A DNA stretch of 15,927 nucleotides from Actinomycetota bacterium (GTDB lineage Bacteria > Actinomycetota > Acidimicrobiia > Acidimicrobiales > JAMCPL01), in NCBI GenBank assembly GCA_023379725.1, contig JAMCPC010000118.1, forward strand, positions 1-15,927, written 5' to 3'. Positions 15,289 through 15,927 of the stretch are shown piece after piece. The notes under the pieces were generated by a model. The model did not search any database. It saw nothing but the letters and a program-made list of their open reading frames with translations, and was not told the DNA's origin. The position numbers were made by a program, and so were the translations under genes. Position 1 is the stretch's first letter. Each line of letters begins with the position of its first letter.

Positions 15289-15927
15289 TCACATATCCTC
15301 CATGGGGCCATATAGGACAACTCCCACACATATATAAAGTACAGCAAAAGCAACCAGTATCCACATCCACGGCGATGCTGAGATATGCTCACCGGCCAGC
15401 CCTGCCTGCCATGATCGAGTTCCTGCAATAAGAACCGGACTAGCCACCGGCAGGAATAGCAACGGCAGCAATGTCTCGCGTAATCTCATACCCGATACCA
15501 GAGCACCATACATAGTACCGGCAGCTGAAAGCCCTATGGTACCCAGCACACATGAAAATAGTAATACAAGCATAGACGTCACATGAGCGCCGTAAAGTAT
15601 GATTATTCCGGCTGCCGTCAGTATCTCCAACACCCCGAGTTCAGCTCCAATAGCCAATAGCTTACCTATGAAAAACCCTGCTGGATCTATACCCGCCAAA
15701 ATAATGCTGTCATGCAACCCCTCGGTTGCCTCCAGGGAAAAACTTCTCTGGATGGCAAACATCGTAGAGAAGAGCACCGCCACCCAGAATAATCCCGGAG
15801 TAGCGTTTATCAGGGGGGTTCTGTCAGGACCAAGTGCAAAGGCAAACAAAATCAGAACCAGTAAAGCGAAGGGAGCCATCTGATTGATCACTACTTTGGA
15901 ACGCATTTCGATCTTGATGTCCTTGCC
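15289..15927 (-). CDS. ccmB: Heme exporter subunit CcmB, 5' end outside the window
   Basis: The permease partner of the CcmA ATPase in the CcmABC heme-handling complex. In the window 212 residues are readable. The frame continues through the edge: residues before the apparent start read GKDIKIEMRSKVV, the typical CcmB N-terminal motif (K-D-x-x-x-E-x-R-S). So the ATG at 15906 is internal and only a few N-terminal residues are missing. Six hydrophobic segments are visible, with the family features LEATEGLHDSIILAGID and PLLFLPVASPVLIAG. This is the most upstream ccm gene in the window. A ccmA would be expected next, outside. Confidence 0.95.
   Translation of the reverse strand, partial: GKDIKIEMRSKVVINQMAPFALLVLILFAFALGPDRTPLINATPGLFWVAVLFSTMFAIQRSFSLEATEGLHDSIILAGIDPAGFFIGKLLAIGAELGVLEILTAAGIIILYGAHVTSMLVLLFSCVLGTIGLSAAGTMYGALVSGMRLRETLLPLLFLPVASPVLIAGTRSWQAGLAGEHISASPWMWILVAFAVLYICVGVVLYGPMEDM

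Overview
The window looks like chromosomal DNA of a moderate-GC actinomycete-like bacterium. Three features point that way: a CofC-type enzyme of coenzyme F420 synthesis, an HU protein with a Lys/Ala/Pro-rich tail as in actinobacterial HupB, and a soluble class III cyclase built like mycobacterial Rv1264. A System I (Ccm) cytochrome c maturation operon argues against the common actinobacterial lineages, which use System II. Within Actinomycetota, an Acidimicrobiia-like lineage is a reasonable guess, but this is inference and no marker here fixes the taxon. GTG and TTG starts are frequent.

Layout. At the left edge, rpiB-like and purN (cut by the window start) lie on the minus strand and overlap by ATGA. 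A GH38 alpha-mannosidase (+) diverges from them 44 bp away and converges on a class III nucleotidyl cyclase (-). The 212-bp gap upstream of the cyclase holds a perfect 35-bp direct repeat. Then come cofC and a PIG-L/LmbE-type deacetylase (+), sharing one base. A convergent hup gene (-) follows, with a hairpin in the gap. Divergent from hup is an orphan VirD4/TraG-type ATPase (+), which converges on the end of the ccm operon.

The right third (9464-15927, minus strand) is a continuous cytochrome c maturation operon. Its transcription order is ccmB (5' end outside the window), ccmC, ccmD (a 55-residue gene), ccmE, ccmF, ccmG and a fused ccmH-TPR gene. CcmB and CcmC, with a CcmA expected just outside, load heme onto CcmE with CcmD. 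CcmF takes heme from CcmE to apocytochrome. CcmG and CcmH keep the apocytochrome cysteines reduced. The ligand histidines of CcmC, CcmE and CcmF are all recognisable. The CcmH protein is atypical: its cysteines are spaced C-x5-C instead of C-x2-C, and it carries a C-terminal TPR domain.

A theme across the window is short in-frame tandem repeats in protein linkers and tails: 12 nt x3 in the mannosidase, 48 nt x3.4 in the cyclase, 15 nt x3 in HU and 15 nt x4 in the TraG-like ATPase, with Ala/Gly/Asp-rich linkers in CcmH. I found no tRNA, rRNA, insertion sequence, transposase or true CRISPR array. The most unusual points are the CcmH variant, the 35-bp repeat pair and the orphan conjugation-type ATPase.
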